A DNA stretch of 27,167 nucleotides from Paracoccaceae bacterium (lineage in GTDB: Bacteria; Pseudomonadota; Alphaproteobacteria; Rhodobacterales; Rhodobacteraceae): NCBI GenBank assembly GCA_003564655.1, contig PXES01000001.1, positions 1 to 27,167 of the forward strand, given 5' to 3'. This document shows, piece after piece, positions 8,087-15,882 of the stretch (its first letter is position 1; each line of letters begins with the position of its first letter). Made by a program: the position numbers and the translations under genes. The notes below the pieces were generated by a model. It did not search any database, was not told the DNA's origin, and worked only from the letters and a program-made list of their open reading frames with translations.

Positions 8087-8145
8087 CCGGTTCTTGACAA
8101 GGCGTGCCCGGCGCGGTCGAAGGGGGCGTTTCACAGGAGAGTGCC

Positions 8146-9180
8146 ATGTCCGGGGTCCAGATACGGCAGGTCGGTGCCGAGGACGGCGCGCAGCGGCTGG
8201 ACCGCTGGCTGAAGCGTCAGTTTCCGCAGATCACGCAAGGGTTGATCGAGAAAGCCTGCCGCAAGGGCGAGATCCGGGTCGATGGCGGGCGGGTCAAGGC
8301 CGCGACCCGGCTGGAACCGGGGCAGAGCGTTCGCATCCCGCCCCTGCCCGAGGCCAGCGCCGCCCCGCCGGTGTCGCGGGCGTCGGTCAGCGCCGATGAT
8401 GAAGCGATGATCCAGGCCGCCGTGCTGTGGAGGGATCAGCACATCATCGCGCTCAACAAACCCCCCGGGCTGCCCAGCCAGGGTGGCAGCGGCCAGGGTG
8501 CCCGCCATGTCGACGGGCTGACCGAGGCGCTGTGTTTCGGCTACAAGGACCGCCCGGTGCTGGTGCACCGGCTGGACAAGGACACCTCGGGGGTGATGCT
8601 GCTTGCTCGCACCCCGCGCGTCGCGCGCCGGCTGGCCGAGGCGTTCCGCGCGCGCGAGACGCGCAAGATCTACTGGGCGCTGGTGGCCGGTGTGCCCAGC
8701 CCCGCCATGGGCACGATCCGCTTCGGGCTGGTCAAGGCGGGCGGGCGCGGGGCGGGCGAGAAGATGCGCTGCCTGCATCCTGACGAGGTGGCGGCGGTCG
8801 AAGGTGCCAAGCGCGCCACCACCGATTACGCCGTACTCGAGCGGCTGGGCGCGCGGGCGGCCTGGGTGGCGCTCTCGCCCGTCACGGGCCGCACGCACCA
8901 GCTTCGCGCGCATATGGCCGAGATCGGGCATCCGATCATCGGCGACGGGAAATATGGCGGCGCGGGGCAGGAAAATCCGGGCGATGGCTGGGGTGCGGGG
9001 ATCGGCGGGGCTGTAAGCCGCAAGCTGCATCTGCACGCGCGATCGCTGCGGCTGACGCACCCGGTCACGGGCGAAGCGCTGACCCTGACCGCGCCGCTGC
9101 CTGCCCATATGGCGCAGTCCTGGAAGCTGGTCGGCTGGGGCGCGGGCGATGTGCCCGCCGACCCGTTCGAGGACGCCTGA
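8146..9180 (+). CDS. rluC: RluA-family 23S rRNA pseudouridine synthase (RluC-like)
   Basis: A 344-residue protein with an N-terminal S4 RNA-binding domain (about residues 16-65, GEIRVDGGRVKAATRLEPGQ) and a catalytic domain. The family signature HRLDKDTSG is at residues 141-149, with the catalytic Asp at 144. Further motifs are KIYWALVAG and PVTGRTHQLRAHMAEIGHPIIGDGKYG. RluC isomerises three uridines of 23S rRNA in E. coli; which sites this protein uses is an inference from its S4-containing, RluC/RluD-like layout. ATG 8146 is preceded by AGGAG at good spacing. The stop overlaps the next start (TGATG), so the HAD gene is translationally coupled. Confidence 0.9.
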   Translation: MSGVQIRQVGAEDGAQRLDRWLKRQFPQITQGLIEKACRKGEIRVDGGRVKAATRLEPGQSVRIPPLPEASAAPPVSRASVSADDEAMIQAAVLWRDQHIIALNKPPGLPSQGGSGQGARHVDGLTEALCFGYKDRPVLVHRLDKDTSGVMLLARTPRVARRLAEAFRARETRKIYWALVAGVPSPAMGTIRFGLVKAGGRGAGEKMRCLHPDEVAAVEGAKRATTDYAVLERLGARAAWVALSPVTGRTHQLRAHMAEIGHPIIGDGKYGGAGQENPGDGWGAGIGGAVSRKLHLHARSLRLTHPVTGEALTLTAPLPAHMAQSWKLVGWGAGDVPADPFEDA

Positions 9181-9842
9181 TGCGGCTGCGACTGGTCGTC
9201 TTCGATGTTGATGGCACGCTGGTCGACAGCCAGGCGCATATCTGTGCCGCGATGGCGCGCGCCTTTGGCGAACTGGGAGTGGCGCCGCCGCCGCGCGCCA
9301 AGGTTCTGGAGATCGTCGGCCTGTCGCTGCCGGAAGCCATGGCGCGGCTGGTCCCGGAGATGCCGCCCGCTGATCGCGCGAGGCTTGTTGTCGGCTACAA
9401 GGCCGCCTTTGCCGCGCTGCGGGCCAAGACTTGCTCACCCCTCTCCCCCGGCGCGCAGGCCGCGCTGGCGGCGCTTGTGCGCGACCCTTGGGTGTTGCCG
9501 GGTGTCGCCACCGGCAAGTCGCGGCGCGGGCTGGAAGAGGTGCTTGCGGCGCATGATTTGCGGCGGCATTTCATCACGCTGCAGGTGGCGGATGACCACC
9601 CGTCTAAGCCCCACCCGTCGATGCTCGAGGCCTGCCTGCGCGAGACGGGCGTTGCGGCGCACGACGCGGTGATGATCGGCGACACCAGCCATGACATGCA
9701 GATGGCGCAGGCCGCCGGGCTGCATTGGCTTGGCGTGGGCTGGGGCTATCATCCGGCGTCCGAGCTTGGGCCGGGCGTGCTTGAGGATTTCGCGCAACTG
9801 CCGCATGCGCTGGCGGCGATCTGGGAGACGGCAGGGGCATGA
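9180..9842 (+). CDS. HAD-superfamily hydrolase, phosphoglycolate phosphatase-like
   Basis: A 220-residue protein with all four HAD motifs. Motif I is FDVDGT (nucleophile Asp9 and Asp11), motif II is the Thr in GVATGKSRRG, motif III is Lys143 in SKPHPS, and motif IV is IGDTSHDM around Asp168. An alpha-helical cap between motifs I and II places it in the Gph/PGP-like subgroup. It is probably a small-molecule phosphatase. The true substrate is unknown: the family includes phosphoglycolate, pyrophosphate and sugar-phosphate phosphatases. It overlaps rluC at its start and the ATP12 gene at its end. Confidence 0.85.
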   Translation: MRLRLVVFDVDGTLVDSQAHICAAMARAFGELGVAPPPRAKVLEIVGLSLPEAMARLVPEMPPADRARLVVGYKAAFAALRAKTCSPLSPGAQAALAALVRDPWVLPGVATGKSRRGLEEVLAAHDLRRHFITLQVADDHPSKPHPSMLEACLRETGVAAHDAVMIGDTSHDMQMAQAAGLHWLGVGWGYHPASELGPGVLEDFAQLPHALAAIWETAGA

Positions 9843-10549
9843 GTGGCTGGGTAAAGCGACGGTTCTGGAAAGACGTGGCGGTCTGCCCCTGCACGGGCGG
9901 TTTTACTGTCATGCTGGACGGGCGCGGGCTGCGCACCCCGGCGCGGGCCGAACTGGTGGTGCCGACGCGCGCCGTGGCCGAGATGCTGGCGAAGGAATGG
10001 CGCTCGCAGGGCGAGGTGCCCGACCCCGAGACAATGCCCGCCACCCGCGCCGCCAATGTTGCCATCGACAAGCTGCGCGGGCAGCAGGATGCAGTGACCA
10101 GCCTGCTGGCCGAGTATGGCGACAGCGATCTGGTCTGCTACCGCGCCGCGGCGCCCGAGGAGCTGGTCGCGCGCGAGGCGGCGGCCTGGGACCCGCTGCT
10201 CGACTGGGCGGCGCATCGCTATGGCGCGCGACCCCTGACGCGTGTGGGGGTGATCCACGCGCCGCAGCCCGCACCGCTGCTGGCGGAACTGCGCGTCGAT
10301 ATCGAGCGGCTGTCGTCCTTCGAGGTGGCGGCGTTTCACGAACTGGTGGCGCTGTCGGGTTCGCTGATCATCGCGCTGGCCCTGCTGGACCGTTTTGCCA
10401 CGCCCGAGGCGCTGTGGAACGCCTCGCGCGTCGATGAGGATTGGCAGATCGAGCAATGGGGCACCGACCCCGAGGCCGAAGCGCTCACCGCTGGACGGCG
10501 CGCCGCGTTCCTGCAAGCCGCGCGGTTCTACTTCGCGCTTCGCGGCTGA
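9839..10549 (+). CDS. ATP12-family F1-ATPase assembly chaperone
   Basis: A 236-residue protein matching bacterial ATP12 proteins. It begins KRRFWKDV, then FTVMLDGRGLRTPARAELVVPT and MPATRAANVAIDK, then DLVCYRAAAPEELVAREAAAWDP as the diagnostic core, and ends with EDWQIEQWGTDPEA. In mitochondria Atp12 holds the F1 alpha subunit during assembly. In alphaproteobacteria the homologue is thought to do the same, so its presence supports the taxonomic placement. ATG 9839 overlaps the HAD stop by 4 nt (ATGA). It is the last gene of the rluC-HAD-ATP12 unit and is followed by an inverted repeat at 10580-10635. Confidence 0.92.
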   Translation: MSGWVKRRFWKDVAVCPCTGGFTVMLDGRGLRTPARAELVVPTRAVAEMLAKEWRSQGEVPDPETMPATRAANVAIDKLRGQQDAVTSLLAEYGDSDLVCYRAAAPEELVAREAAAWDPLLDWAAHRYGARPLTRVGVIHAPQPAPLLAELRVDIERLSSFEVAAFHELVALSGSLIIALALLDRFATPEALWNASRVDEDWQIEQWGTDPEAEALTAGRRAAFLQAARFYFALRG

Positions 10550-10579
10550 TAGAGCTTCCTGCCCGCGCCATCATGCCCA

Positions 10580-10635
10580 AAGCGCCCTCGGGGCGCGTGC
10601 AAGGCCAGGTTGGTCGGCATGGCCCGAGGGCGCTT
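10580..10635. repeat. 13-bp perfect inverted repeat after the ATP12 gene
   Basis: AAGCGCCCTCGGG (10580-10592) is the exact reverse complement of 10623-10635, with 30 nt between. The left arm can alternatively fold on itself (GCGCCC, loop TCG, GGGCGC), so two exclusive structures are possible. It lies 30 nt after the ATP12 stop and 73 nt from the 3' end of the convergent tRNA gene. It is a candidate bidirectional transcription end. Confidence 0.6.
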
Positions 10636-10708
10636 GTCAGCGATCTGCGCGAAAGCGCTGCGCCAGACCGGGAAGTCGGAACCAGAGTCGTGCGGGCATT
10701 TTCAGAAC

Positions 10709-10785
10709 TGGCGCGCTCGGGAAGATTCGAACTCCCGACCCCCAGATTCGTAGTCTGGTGCTCTATCCAGCTGAGCTACGAGCGC
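10709..10785 (-). tRNA. tRNA-Arg (anticodon ACG)
   Basis: Read on the minus strand, a full 77-nt cloverleaf is present. Acceptor stem GCGCTCG pairs with CGAGCGC in seven perfect pairs. The D arm is GCTCAGCTGGATAGAGC. The anticodon stem is CCAGA/TCTGG with loop CTACGAA, giving anticodon ACG (read as ICG after deamination). The T arm is GGGAG-TTCGAAT-CTTCC. The discriminator base is G and CCA is encoded (complement of 10709-10711). This tRNA reads the CGN codons that dominate this GC-rich genome. Nothing suggests a mobile element attached at its 3' end. Confidence 0.97.
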
Positions 10786-10801
10786 GTTGGCAGTCTGGTA
10801 T

Positions 10802-10828
10802 CCCCCTTGTCCGGGCAATGCAAGGGGG
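10802..10828 (-). terminator. 8-bp hairpin between histidine kinase and tRNA-Arg genes
   Basis: CCCCCTTG (10802-10809) pairs perfectly with CAAGGGGG (10821-10828) around an 11-nt loop. It stands 30 nt after the kinase stop on the minus strand, where a terminator of the three-gene operon would be expected. No T-run follows. Part of it overlaps a weak possible tRNA promoter on the minus strand (TTGCAT, 17 nt, TACCAG ending at 10795), so either role is tentative. Confidence 0.4.
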
Positions 10829-10857
10829 CGGGTACGGAATTTGCGCGTGAAGCGGGC

Positions 10858-12255
10858 TCATTCCGGGCCGGGCAGCCAGATGCGGAACTCCGTGCCCTCG
10901 GCGTCGCTGCGCACCAGCTCCAGCCGCCCGCCATGGCCGCGCACCAGCTCGGCCGCGATGGCGAGGCCCAGCCCCACCCCGCCCTTGCGCGCGCCGCCCT
11001 GGAACGCCTCGAACAGATGATCGCGCGCTTTCGCAGGCAGGCCGGGGCCCGTGTCGCCGATACGGATGGCGACGCCCTTGGCCTGTTCATGCCGGGCGGG
11101 CTTGGCGAGGATCTCGATCACGCCCGGCTGGCCCGCCGCCTCGATCGCCTGCCGGGCATTGCGCACAAGATTGGACAGCACGCGGAAGATCTGCTCGCTA
11201 TCCACACGCAGCATCAGATCGTCCGGCACATCGGTCAGGAAGGTGATATCGGCACCCTCGGCCAGCGCGAGTTTCTCGTTCTCGACCACATCCTCGATCA
11301 GGGGGGCGGCGCGCACCGGGCCGAGCTTGGGCGGCGGGTCCTCGGCCTTGCCGAAGGCCAGCGTCGATTCGCACAGGTTGATCGCGCGCGCCAGCGAGCC
11401 GACCAGCTTGGGCGCGGCGCGTTTCACGCTGGGGTCGCGGCTCATCTCCATCCGGTCGGCCAGCATGGACGCGGTCGTCAGCATGTTGCGCAGATCATGG
11501 CTGATGCGTGCCACCGATCCACCGAGTTGGGCCAGCCGATCCTTCTGCCGCAAGAGCCCGGTCAGGTCGGTCTGCATCTTCGACAGCGCCTCTTCGGCGG
11601 CGCGCAGCTCGCGCACGCCCGATTTCGGGGTGATGATGCGGTTGGCGTCCTGCGGCGACTCGGCATAATCCGACATCGACCGGATGACACGCTGCATCGG
11701 GGCCACCACCAGCGCCTGGATCGAGATGTAGAGCAGCAGCGCCGTCCCGCCCGAGATGATCAGCGACAGCAACAGGATTCGTCGTCCATACTCCCACAAC
11801 TCCTGTTGCAGGTTCCGGGTGTCGAGCGTGATCTCGATCAGCAGCCCCGCTTGTCGCACCGGGTCGCCGATGACGCGGATGATGCGCGGCTCGGTGCCGA
11901 ACATCTCGTGCAGCGCATCGCGCATCAGTGTGAAGGAATTCGCGCTGCGCAGATCATAGGTTTCGGCCACCGGTTCGGGCAGGGGCGAGGACAGGATCAG
12001 TTCGCGCACGGCATCGCGGCGCAGCACGACATTGAACACGCCCGCATTCTCCAGCAGCTCGGTCGCCAGTTCGCCCGCGATCGACCCGTCCGAGGCGAGC
12101 AGCGCCAGCGAGGCGATCTGCGCCCGTTCCAGCCGGGCAAGCAGATAGTCCTCGCGGAAGCGCGAGACCGAGGGCACGAAGATCAGCACCTCGGCCAGCA
12201 GGACGAAGATGACGACGAGCCACAGAAATCGCGACGACAGAGAATTCGAGAACAT
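10858..12255 (-). CDS. Membrane sensor histidine kinase (orphan)
   Basis: A 465-residue sensor kinase. It has a membrane helix at about residues 10-30, a ~125-residue extracytoplasmic sensor region without a recognisable domain, and a second helix at about 158-182. A linker of HAMP-like length follows, then the dimerisation box ISHDLRNML with the phospho-acceptor His253. The ATPase domain has the N box NLVRNARQAIE, the G1 box DTGPG (401-405) and the G2 box GGVGLGL (425-431), all intact. No response regulator gene lies next to it, so its partner is unknown. It follows the flavoprotein gene by 23 nt and is probably co-transcribed with it and the VTT-domain gene, which hints at sensing envelope or redox state. 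Confidence 0.93.
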   Translation of the reverse strand: MFSNSLSSRFLWLVVIFVLLAEVLIFVPSVSRFREDYLLARLERAQIASLALLASDGSIAGELATELLENAGVFNVVLRRDAVRELILSSPLPEPVAETYDLRSANSFTLMRDALHEMFGTEPRIIRVIGDPVRQAGLLIEITLDTRNLQQELWEYGRRILLLSLIISGGTALLLYISIQALVVAPMQRVIRSMSDYAESPQDANRIITPKSGVRELRAAEEALSKMQTDLTGLLRQKDRLAQLGGSVARISHDLRNMLTTASMLADRMEMSRDPSVKRAAPKLVGSLARAINLCESTLAFGKAEDPPPKLGPVRAAPLIEDVVENEKLALAEGADITFLTDVPDDLMLRVDSEQIFRVLSNLVRNARQAIEAAGQPGVIEILAKPARHEQAKGVAIRIGDTGPGLPAKARDHLFEAFQGGARKGGVGLGLAIAAELVRGHGGRLELVRSDAEGTEFRIWLPGPE

Positions 12256-12278
12256 GCCCCAGACCTAACCTGCGCAGG

Positions 12279-13661
12279 TCAGGGCCACCAGCGTTGTACG
12301 ACCCGAACAATGCGCTTCACATTTATGTTATCAAAGAGTCTGGGTGAGAAATAGGCCCCTGCGGCACGTTTGCTGATTTCCGCCAGTGTGGGGTAGGGCA
12401 GCACCGTGCCTGCCATCGCCGACAGTTTCATCCGGTTGCTGATCGCGACGGCCCAGGGGGCGATCAATTCGCCTGCCTGTGCGCCGACCAGGGTAACGCC
12501 AATCGGTCGCCCGCGCACCACCATGAGTTTCAGAAACCCGTCAGTGCGCCCTTCGGCCTGAGCGCGGTCGATCTGGTCATAGTCGATCCTGTGCACGCTC
12601 AGCGCCGGACCATGCATCTTGCGGGCCTGGGCCTCTGTCGGGCCGATCTGGGCGAGTTCGGGGTCGGTATAGGTGACATGCGGGATGTGATCGTGCCGGG
12701 CGCGCGCGGGCAGGCCGAAGAGCGCGCGGCGAATGACGATGCCCGCATGATAGCCTGCCAGATGCGTGAACTGCCCGTGCCCCGCGACATCGCCGATGGC
12801 AAAGACCTTGGGGTTCGTGGTGCGCAGCCCGCCATCGACGCGAATGCCGCGTGCGTCATGCCGGATGCCCGCGCGCTCCAGATCCAGCCGCTCGAGGTTG
12901 GGCTGCCGCCCGACCGCGACCAGCAGATGCGTGCCGGTGAAGATCGTGCCACCCTTCACCTCGACCTCGATGGAGCCGTTGCGACGCGAGACCTTCTCGA
13001 CGGCGATGCCCTCGACGATCTCGATCCCCTCGCTGCGCAGCGCCGCCGTGACCAGCGCGGCGGCATCCGGATCGTCGCGGCCTAGCGCCTGCGCGCCCTC
13101 GATCACGGTCACGCGCGCGCCCAGGCGCCGATGCGCCTGCGCCATCTCCAGCCCGATGGGGCCGCCGCCGATAATCAGCAGATGACCGGGGCACTCGGTC
13201 TGCTCGAACAGCGTCTCGTTGGTCATGTGCGGTGTCTCGGCCAGCCCGGGGATGGGCGGCACCAGCGCGCGCGAGCCCGTCGCGATCACGAAACGTCGCG
13301 CACGGATGCGCTGTTCGCCGACGGCCACCTCGGCCTTGCCGGTGAAGCGGGCGAAGCCCTTGATCACCTGCACGCCCAGCCCTTCGAAGCGTTCAACCGA
13401 ATCATGCGGCTCGATGGCGGCGATGGTGGCGTGAACATGCGCCATCGCAGCAGGGAAATCCGCTGTTCCGCCGGCCTTTGCGGCCTTGCCCCTGGCCAGC
13501 AGCGCCTTTGACGGAACACAGCCGTAATTCAGGCAGTCGCCACCCATCTTGTGGCCTTCGACCAGCACCACCCGCGCGCCCATCTGCACGGCGCCCGCCG
13601 CGACCGACAAGCCGCCCGAGCCGCCGCCGATGACGCAGATATCCGTCGAAATCACGCTCAT
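12279..13661 (-). CDS. FAD-dependent pyridine nucleotide-disulfide oxidoreductase, MerA-like
   Basis: A 460-residue class I flavoprotein. The FAD-binding motif GGGSGG is at residues 12-17, and the redox pair is C43-LNYG-C48 in the usual CxxxxC arrangement. A second Rossmann motif, IGGGPIGLEMA, binds NAD(P)H, followed by AIGDVAGHGQFTHLA and a dimerisation domain. In lipoamide and glutathione reductases the dimer domain supplies an HPTxxE catalytic pair; here the site reads Y423-P-T-x-x-E428. Mercuric reductases also lack that His, but the C-terminal Cys pair and the N-terminal heavy-metal domain of MerA are absent. The tail is basic and aromatic (VVQRWWP). Substrate is unknown. It overlaps the VTT-domain gene by 4 nt. 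Confidence 0.88.
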   Translation of the reverse strand: MSVISTDICVIGGGSGGLSVAAGAVQMGARVVLVEGHKMGGDCLNYGCVPSKALLARGKAAKAGGTADFPAAMAHVHATIAAIEPHDSVERFEGLGVQVIKGFARFTGKAEVAVGEQRIRARRFVIATGSRALVPPIPGLAETPHMTNETLFEQTECPGHLLIIGGGPIGLEMAQAHRRLGARVTVIEGAQALGRDDPDAAALVTAALRSEGIEIVEGIAVEKVSRRNGSIEVEVKGGTIFTGTHLLVAVGRQPNLERLDLERAGIRHDARGIRVDGGLRTTNPKVFAIGDVAGHGQFTHLAGYHAGIVIRRALFGLPARARHDHIPHVTYTDPELAQIGPTEAQARKMHGPALSVHRIDYDQIDRAQAEGRTDGFLKLMVVRGRPIGVTLVGAQAGELIAPWAVAISNRMKLSAMAGTVLPYPTLAEISKRAAGAYFSPRLFDNINVKRIVRVVQRWWP

Positions 13662-14386
13662 GCCAGATCATCCGTCTTGCGCCAGCGCTTGACCAGCATC
13701 GGCAGAAACGACAGGGCGGCAAGCCCCAACAGCGGCCCGAGGATATGCGGCTCGAAAATGATGCCCAGGTCAGGGGTTTCATCGCGGGCGAAGACATCGC
13801 CCAAGCCCATCCCGACCCATGTATAGATCACCCCGCCCGGCATGGACCCGAAAAAGGTGGTGGCGGCAAAGACCCACAACCGCACCCCCAGCAACCCGAG
13901 AAGGATATTCGTCACCCAGAATGGCAGAACGGGCATCAGCCGCAGCGAGATCAGCACCGGGATCTCGTTTTCACGAAGCGCGGCGGCGAGTTGTTTCGCC
14001 CGCCCATCCCGCGCATTGATCTTCGCGGCCAGGCTCCGGCCCAGCCCTGCGCGCACGGCAAGGAAGATGAGGATCGCCCCGGTGGTCGCCCCCACCAGAT
14101 TGAACAGCGCACCGGGAAACAGCCCGAACAGAAAGCCACCCGTCAGCGTGGCAATCGCCGCGCCGGGCAACGACAGGGCCACAACGGCAATATAGGCGGC
14201 GATGAAGCCCAGCGCCGTCACCAGGTAATTCTCGTCACGAAACGCCAGCAAGGCGGTGCGGTTGTCGCGCAGCGCCTCGAACGAGATCAGGTCGCGCAGC
14301 GTCACGAAGGCGATCACAGCCGCAACCGCGAGCACGATCAGCGGCAAACGCTGGCGCCAACGCGCCGAGGGGTGGATTTGCGGCAT
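13658..14386 (-). CDS. TVP38/TMEM64-family (VTT domain) membrane protein
   Basis: A 242-residue integral membrane protein with a first helix at about residues 14-34 and a VTT (SNARE-associated/DedA-like) domain over about 70-205. Visible signatures are GALFNLVGATTGAILIFLAVR, then LRLMPVLPFWVTNILLGLLGV, and the GSMPGGVIYTWVG segment. DedA/VTT proteins are linked to lipid scrambling or undecaprenyl-phosphate carrier recycling and to membrane stress, but this member's role is not established. It is the first gene of a minus-strand operon with the flavoprotein and the histidine kinase. The pairing of VTT proteins with MerA-like reductases recurs in many bacteria as far as I recall, so a joint role is plausible. 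Confidence 0.88.
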   Translation of the reverse strand: MPQIHPSARWRQRLPLIVLAVAAVIAFVTLRDLISFEALRDNRTALLAFRDENYLVTALGFIAAYIAVVALSLPGAAIATLTGGFLFGLFPGALFNLVGATTGAILIFLAVRAGLGRSLAAKINARDGRAKQLAAALRENEIPVLISLRLMPVLPFWVTNILLGLLGVRLWVFAATTFFGSMPGGVIYTWVGMGLGDVFARDETPDLGIIFEPHILGPLLGLAALSFLPMLVKRWRKTDDLA

Positions 14387-14439
14387 CTGTTATCCTGTCA
14401 TAATGGCCTCTGGACAGATACTGCCTTCCTGCCACGTTC

Positions 14440-14477
14440 GTTTCACAAGTGTAGCGGGCTTCACGTCGAAGTGAAAC
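14440..14477. promoter_or_regulatory. Inverted repeat in the divergent VTT-gene / PAP2-gene promoter region
   Basis: GTTTCAC (14440-14446) is repeated in reverse complement as GTGAAAC (14471-14477). The same right arm also pairs with TTCAC (14460-14464) around a 6-nt loop. The region lies between two divergently transcribed genes, so an operator is possible. The arms are short. No convincing -35/-10 pair was found in this 235-nt gap. Confidence 0.3.
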
Positions 14478-14621
14478 GCCCCGGCAAGTGCGCGCGCCTC
14501 TCGTGGCGGCGAATGGCGTGTGGGTGCGTTTTCCCGGACTGTCACGATGCAACCGACTTCTCGCCGGAATTTTGCCCCTTCGAGCTGGTTTCCTGCGGAA
14601 AACACGTGACCGGAGGCTGGC

Positions 14622-15548
14622 ATGGGCATTCTCTATCGCGGCGAACTCGTCGCCTTTGCGATCATCGCATTCGCGGCGGCAACGCTTTGTCTGTCGCTCG
14701 CGCTTTCCGAGACGCGTATCGAATGGTCTGCCTTCTACTGGGGGTTCTTCCTGAATGCGATCCTGTTTGCGGTCGGGCTGCTTATACGGGGACGGGAAAT
14801 TCTGGCGCGGTTTTCCGTCACCTTTTTCGCATTGGGGCTTTATCCCCTGTTCTCGAGCGTGCAGGCGCTGGTCTTTTCCTTGCAGTTCCCGCTGCATCGT
14901 CCGCTGATCGATGATCAGCTTTTCGCGCTTGACGCGTGGGTCGGCTATGACTGGGCCGCCGCGGTCGAGTGGCTGGCACAGTATCCCGTTCTGGCGCAGG
15001 TCCTGGCTTATGCATATGCCTCGTCGCTGGGGCAGTTGCTGGTGCTGCTGCTGCTGCTGGGACTGACCGGACGGACGGCGCGGCTGCATCATCTGATGGT
15101 CACCGGAATGCTGTCTGCTGTCATCCTTTGCGCTTTCTGGATAATCTGGCCGTCCTTCGGGCCGTCGGCCTATCTGACGCCCGACCCCGCAGCGGTCGCC
15201 GGCGCGTCGCTGATCGTGACACCCGATTACGGGGCGCAGCTCATGCATCTGGCCGAACATGGACAGGACACCATCCACCGCCACAAGATCCTCGGCACTG
15301 TCGCCTTCCCATCCTTTCACATCGTGCTGGCGGCGCTCGCAGTGTGGTTTGCGCGTGGAACGGTTCTGTTCTGGCCCCTTGCCGCGATCAACCTTCTGGT
15401 GATCCCGGCCACTGCCATCCATGGCGGGCACCATCTTGTCGACCTGCCTGCGGGGGTGGTCCTTTTCGCGCTCTCCTGCGTACTTGCGCGCCAGCTTCTC
15501 GGAGCGGGTCTGCCCCGCATTGCGCGCCATTCCCATGCACCAGCCTGA
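14622..15548 (+). CDS. PAP2-superfamily membrane phosphatase (PAP2_3/Aur1-like type)
   Basis: A 308-residue protein with about six to eight membrane segments. The PAP2 active-site pieces are FPSFH (residues 229-233, the PSxH motif) and HGGHHLVDLPAG (267 on), with the H-x3-D pair His270/Asp274. The Ser-Arg of the canonical third motif is replaced by Ala-Thr, and the first KxxxxxxRP motif is not evident. Together with DDQLFALDAWVGYDW at about 97-111 this points to the PAP2_3 branch related to inositolphosphotransferases. It may hydrolyse or transfer a lipid-linked phosphate at the membrane. GGAGG precedes ATG 14622. It is a single-gene unit, followed by a hairpin at 15569. Confidence 0.82.
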   Translation: MGILYRGELVAFAIIAFAAATLCLSLALSETRIEWSAFYWGFFLNAILFAVGLLIRGREILARFSVTFFALGLYPLFSSVQALVFSLQFPLHRPLIDDQLFALDAWVGYDWAAAVEWLAQYPVLAQVLAYAYASSLGQLLVLLLLLGLTGRTARLHHLMVTGMLSAVILCAFWIIWPSFGPSAYLTPDPAAVAGASLIVTPDYGAQLMHLAEHGQDTIHRHKILGTVAFPSFHIVLAALAVWFARGTVLFWPLAAINLLVIPATAIHGGHHLVDLPAGVVLFALSCVLARQLLGAGLPRIARHSHAPA

Positions 15549-15568
15549 GAGGGCTGCGCGCAGACACT

Positions 15569-15596
15569 GACCGGGCGTGCGATTGCGCGCCGGGTC
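15569..15596 (+). terminator. Hairpin after the PAP2 gene
   Basis: A 12-position stem (15569-15580 with 15585-15596) closes on the loop GATT. It has one G-G mismatch and one G-U wobble. It starts 21 nt after the PAP2 stop. There is no T-tract, but the position and stability fit a transcription end. Confidence 0.45.
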
Positions 15597-15648
15597 GATC
15601 ACGTGCCGCAAAAGTCGCAGTCTTGGCCAGTTGGCGCGCCCAATCGAA

Positions 15649-15677
15649 TTGACTTGCCATCGAGGGCACGGTAGGGC
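15649..15677 (+). promoter_or_regulatory. Possible rpmH operon promoter
   Basis: TTGACT (15649-15654) is followed at 17 nt by TAGGGC (15672-15677), about 70 nt before the rpmH start. The -35 is good and the -10 is weak, a pattern often seen in GC-rich alphaproteobacteria. It is the best candidate to drive the long rpmH-rnpA-yidD-ttcA transcript. Confidence 0.35.
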
Positions 15678-15747
15678 GCAGGTCTGATATGAGCACCGGC
15701 ACCGAATCCGACAGGATCTCCTGTGCCCGAAAAAAGGATACGGAGCA

Positions 15748-15882
15748 ATGAAACGCACCTATCAGCCCAGCAATCTGGTGCGCAAGCGCCGCCACGGGTT
15801 CCGCGCGCGGATGGCCACCAAGGCCGGGCGCAAGATCCTGAACGCCCGCCGCCGCATGGGCCGCAAGAAGCTGTCGGCCTGA
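15748..15882 (+). CDS. rpmH: 50S ribosomal protein L34
   Basis: Translation of 15748-15882 gives 44 residues, the standard length of L34. It starts MKRTYQPSNLVRKRRHGFRA and ends GRRK-like (RRRMGRKKLSA), almost entirely basic. The pattern KRTYQPS, RHGFRARM and TKAGRKIL is diagnostic. L34 sits in the 50S subunit near the 23S rRNA. The ribosome-binding site GGATACGGAG precedes the ATG. rnpA follows 38 nt downstream, the near-universal rpmH-rnpA pairing. Confidence 0.98.
   Translation: MKRTYQPSNLVRKRRHGFRARMATKAGRKILNARRRMGRKKLSA

Noticed and set aside
10709..10785. tRNA-Arg as an integration site for a mobile element
   Set aside because: No integrase gene or direct repeat of the tRNA 3' end was seen in the flanks, and the neighbours are ordinary chromosomal genes.
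10441..12354. 637-codon plus-strand frame running through the tRNA and opposite the histidine kinase
   Set aside because: It crosses a tRNA gene and lies antisense to a kinase with all catalytic boxes.
12279..13661. Mercuric reductase (merA) as a firm name
   Set aside because: The C-terminal cysteine pair and metal-binding N-terminal domain are missing, and no other mer gene is nearby.
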